Positions 44,918 to 48,003 of a DNA stretch of 48,003 bases are shown one piece after another. The notes below the pieces were generated by a model. The model made no database searches. It was not told where the DNA came from and saw nothing but the letters and a program-made list of their open reading frames with translations. The stretch covers positions 1-48,003 of the forward strand of contig JASBNA010000131.1 of assembly GCA_038087015.1 (NCBI GenBank), in the 5' to 3' direction. Numbering within the stretch: the stretch's first letter is position 1; each line of letters begins with the position of its first letter. The DNA comes from Cerrena zonata (Eukaryota; Basidiomycota; Agaricomycetes; Polyporales; Cerrenaceae). Both the position numbers and the translations under genes were made by a program.

Positions 44918-47003
44918 ATGCCAAGGACACCTGTAGAGCACGACAGCTCCGAGTCCGCAAGCCCCTATCCCTCGCGCTCGACATCCCGACGATCCGTACC
45001 AGGCTACGAGCGATGCCCTCACCAATGCTCTAACCAGCCCTGCTACAGCAACAAGAGGGGTCCTCTGTGGCCAAAGGAAGGGAATTCACTTGCCAGACAT
45101 ATGAAGCGAGTGAACTTACATCCTCAATGCACACCCGCATGTCGGGCGCATCAGCTTAACATGGGGAACGGCACATTACCTGAGCTTTCACTCAGTATGA
45201 GGCCAACCGTTGCAGATTTTGAAACCGCCCTCAAAATGATAAACGACCCAGCGATTAAGGAGGAGATCAATAGTTATATGCTATCTTCAGTATGGATTGC
45301 ACAATATATACTCTGACTATTCCCTCACAAATTCTCCAGCGATATACCAGCACCGTGCGAGAGGCGTCTCCCCCAACTCCTCAAAATCATGATACCATCC
45401 AGGACGCTGATTTTTCCGAGCAAGTCATAGCGCCAGACATATATACTGCTGTTCTCTCCAATGCGACTATATCTGGACATGATACGGCAGCTAGTCTTGC
45501 GGAAGAATTTGATACTGTCACCATCGGACGCAGGGTGAGTGATCTCTGCAGTCTCACCTCCATTGTAACTAATAAAATTTGCTTTTCACAGATCTATGGA
45601 GAGTGTGATACTCCATGTGCGCGCACAGCTCGTGTCATCCATTACATTCCAGATCCCAACATGTCGTGTGTATATTCAGATATGAGGAATCATGTGAATT
45701 ATCAAAGGGAAAATATCAGCAACGAAGAAATGAATGTCATTTCAAAAGCCAAAAATCACTTCCACGTCCTTGCCGCCCACGAGAATGGTGCTAAGGTTAT
45801 CATTGACCAATGGGTATGTGCGTTTCCCTTCTGATAGGTATGACATGGCTTTATACCCATCTGTGTTAGTTATTCCTTATGTTGTGCGTTATACGTCACC
45901 ATCCGGGACAATTTATACTCCAGGTAACTCCCTGGACATTGTTTTTGAAATGGATCCTATCTGTTCAAAACGAGGAAGACTACCACGTGTGGCGCCAGTA
46001 CGATCTCGTGCTTGGTCTTGTGGATTACTCTACGGAATACATGTAAGTTATGGTTGTCGTTCAGTTCATTGCGTCACTGATATACACTATGTTCTTTTTG
46101 TCAAAGTCGCTCATCAACGGGTATAACCGAAGAAATATCTGCAACATTTGATGAACGTATGCAATGTATGGCAGACTATACCACGATCTGGCCTCCCATT
46201 AATTTGATCAAGATGGCGGCTTGCAAATGGAGTACCATCATCAAACTGGATGACATTGCTGCAAAGGAAACACATAGCATGCGGCCAGCTACTACCCTAT
46301 GGGACGGTATCCATATTCCCAATGGCAAGGTACTAAAGCGATGCTATAGCTCATACCAAGAGGACGTTTATCTGCCAGATGGGTCAAGCCGCATACCAAC
46401 AGTGGAAAGGTTAACTGCGGAGTCTGTACTTCCGGGAAGACACTGGATGGTGCAGGATTGGGTACCTCACCTTCGCCAATTAGGGGAGCTGAAGGTATAC
46501 TTTGTAGACAAGAAGGTGGTTTATATTGCAGTGACGCGTTATAGTACCGCTAAGTCAGGATGGGAGTTCTCTGTGAATCCCACAATACCTACACTGGCTG
46601 AGCTGTAGTGAGTCATTTTTCATCAAATTTATGGTGCTATTCAATTTCTTACACTCAGTCGAGCTCTTTTTACAGTCAGAACCGATCAAGAAACGACTTC
46701 TTGATATGGCCACAGAGTGCCGAGATAGCCGATGAAGAGGCTGGACGAGTAGAGCTTATTGCATATGCCTCAAAAACATTGGATGCTTTGATTTCTCGTG
46801 AGAAGAGAGGTGCGTTTGGTGCGACATCATTGGCTGGAATGTGTCGGATGGACATAGGGGTCATAATCCGAGGGAGCCGATGTGACTATTTTGTTAGTGA
46901 GATCGAACGAACAATCGGCCTTGGTATATTCGGACCAGATATGGTACCCTTGATGGCTGAAAGACTGGGTAGACTATGGTTGGATATGTTGGTGTCCCAG
47001 TAG
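44918..47003 (+). CDS. Zn-ligand N-terminus plus possible ATP-grasp-like domain
   Basis: Six exons, 44918-45289, 45340-45534, 45592-45813, 45870-46042, 46107-46607 and 46676-47003, join in phase to 596 aa. The N-terminus holds a Cys/His cluster (CPHQCSNQPC, then SLARHMKRVNLHPQC, TPAC) that could bind zinc. The middle includes VWRQYDLVLGLVDYSTEY. The C-terminal third has KWSTIIKLDD (possible nucleotide Lys), HWMVQDWVPHLRQLGELKVY and VVYIAVTRYST, which recall the order of ATP-grasp elements in mushroom proteins of unknown function. The last exon is helical (RVELIAYASKTLDALI, CRMDIGVIIRG, LMAERLGRLWLDMLV). No intact catalytic set can be proven by eye, so the ATP-grasp label is a hypothesis; the gene structure is well supported. 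Confidence 0.7.
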
Positions 47004-47185
47004 TGTATAAACATTACTTATTGCCCCAGCGCACATAGATTTGGACTATGAGGGTCCCCGATCGTGATCATTCTGATCGATCTTCGCTTACGCCCGAAAT
47101 ATGCACATGGCAGTGCCCATTTCAAATACACCCTCAACCACAGTCCGCGCGTACGCGTCGACGTGCATCACTTGTAACTTTCACG

Positions 47186-48003
47186 ATGCCTTCCACTAGA
47201 GTCACCGCTAAAATGATTGCAGACGCGGAAGCTAAAATACCGCAGTTAGTTGCGAAGAAAGAACAAGCTGAGAGAGGTACTGTGAGGGTCTCGTCATGAA
47301 AAAGTCGTCGCTGACGTACTCGGTTGATAGCGTGTCGTCCCAAATTGGAAGCTATCGCACAAGCATGTGTGGAGAGCTTCTTACGCCCGGATTTGTATAA
47401 TGCGTACGACTTACACAACTTCGCCTTCCGGGACCATATCTGCACACCCAGGGAACCGGAAACTATTGCCGACGACTTGAAGTGGATATACACCACCTTG
47501 GACCCGAACGATACGAGTCCCGAATGGAAGAAAAAAGGCCTCAGCAAATTGAAATTATCGAAGGCCGATTTCGAATATGTCGTTGTATACGACGCAGATA
47601 ACAACTGCCTTGATCCTGAAGGAGATATTGTCGAAGGTGATTTTGTCCCAAAGACGACGTATGAGGCCATGTTGCCCTTGGTACACGCGAATAACAACGT
47701 CGCAATTGTTTACAACTCACTGGAACATGTGGGAATGGAGGTTAGTGATGAAACACGACAACGTATCCGGGTATATGGCTGGTATCTGCACCAAGCTATC
47801 GACTTCTGTACATTTGCGTGCGATGTTGCACGCCAGGAAGGGATGCTAGTCCCGACATTTGTTCCAGTCGACTTGTACGAGTATATGGACCTCTTCTTCC
47901 GTGCCAGGACCCATCTCCCCTCTGCCCTTCATCGTATCGGTTATGCCAATCGATATGAGGTACCTTGGCATCCGTCAATTAGTAAGTATTTGCATATGTT
48001 CTT
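47186..48003 (+). CDS. Hypothetical protein, 5' part
   Basis: Exons 47186-47276 and 47331-47981 are in phase; a third begins beyond the donor GTAAGT at 47982 and runs out of the window. Start MPSTRVTAKMIADAEAK gives a helical, basic N-terminus (LVAKKEQAER). Then come RPKLEAIAQACVESFLRPD, an acidic/aromatic region (FEYVVVYDADNNCLDPEGDI), VHANNNVAIVYNSLEHVG, RVYGWYLHQAIDFCTFACD and LPSALHRIGYANRYEVPWHP. I do not recognise the family; it looks like another mushroom-restricted protein. No TM or signal peptide. Confidence 0.6.

Noticed and set aside
47134..47697. 187-aa minus-strand ORF
   Set aside because: Antisense to a well-supported spliced plus-strand gene; crosses its intron.

Overview
The window looks like nuclear DNA of a mushroom-forming basidiomycete (Agaricomycetes). 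Genes are broken by many 45-65 nt introns with GT(R)NGT donors, CTAAY branch sites and YAG acceptors. The gene content is also typical: a WW-domain/multi-TM family, a DUF6533 7TM protein, another serpentine membrane family, CYP67-like P450s, AIG1-like GTPases, leucine-rich F-box proteins and several families I know only from mushroom genomes. No transposase, reverse transcriptase, rRNA, confident tRNA or CRISPR array was seen. Accessory, recently duplicated genes are interleaved with a few conserved housekeeping genes. All exon boundaries were inferred by reading splice sites by eye.

Layout. 1-0.7 kb: 3' end of a WW/TM-family gene. 1-3.9 kb: AFI1-like polarity/trafficking gene (minus) with a probable 1-nt frameshift in its last exon. 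4.4-6.2 kb: DUF6533 7TM gene (minus). 7.0-7.5 kb: pseudogene of a 141-aa orphan family ('orphan P'). 8.4-10.7 kb: full WW/TM gene. 11.5-13.1 kb: 7TM gene. 13.0-23.6 kb: large inverted duplication. Each ~3.8 kb arm carries a P450 and a head-to-head orphan-P gene; the P450s converge on a ~3 kb spacer holding a single ALYREF/Yra1-type mRNA-export gene. A ~110 bp direct repeat sits just inside and just outside the right arm. 24.2-27.0 kb: an unrecognised gene and a Ser-rich KEN-box gene. 28.3-29.3 kb: AIG1-like GTPase. 29.3-33.5 kb: gene-poor, with a truncated 7TM copy and a perfect-armed hairpin. 33.5-34.0 kb: a 106-aa HicA-like fold candidate. 34.8-38.3 kb: tandem F-box/LRR-like genes. 38.4-40.1 kb and 43.5-44.6 kb: two members of a mushroom-specific family, both with frame breaks. 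40.3-42.7 kb: acidic-N-terminus protein. 44.9-47.0 kb: Zn-ligand N-terminus plus possible ATP-grasp-like protein. 47.2 kb to the end: an unknown gene running off the window. Two arrays of the same 21-bp minisatellite lie at 34.3 and 43.0 kb and bracket the F-box to acidic-gene interval.

How genes may work together. The clearest unit is the divergent P450/orphan-P pair. It has been copied as a unit with its ~0.9 kb shared intergenic region, splice positions and open frames kept in both copies, so it may be a co-regulated module. The other genes show no obvious shared pathway. The window reads as a segmental-duplication hotspot built around essential genes.
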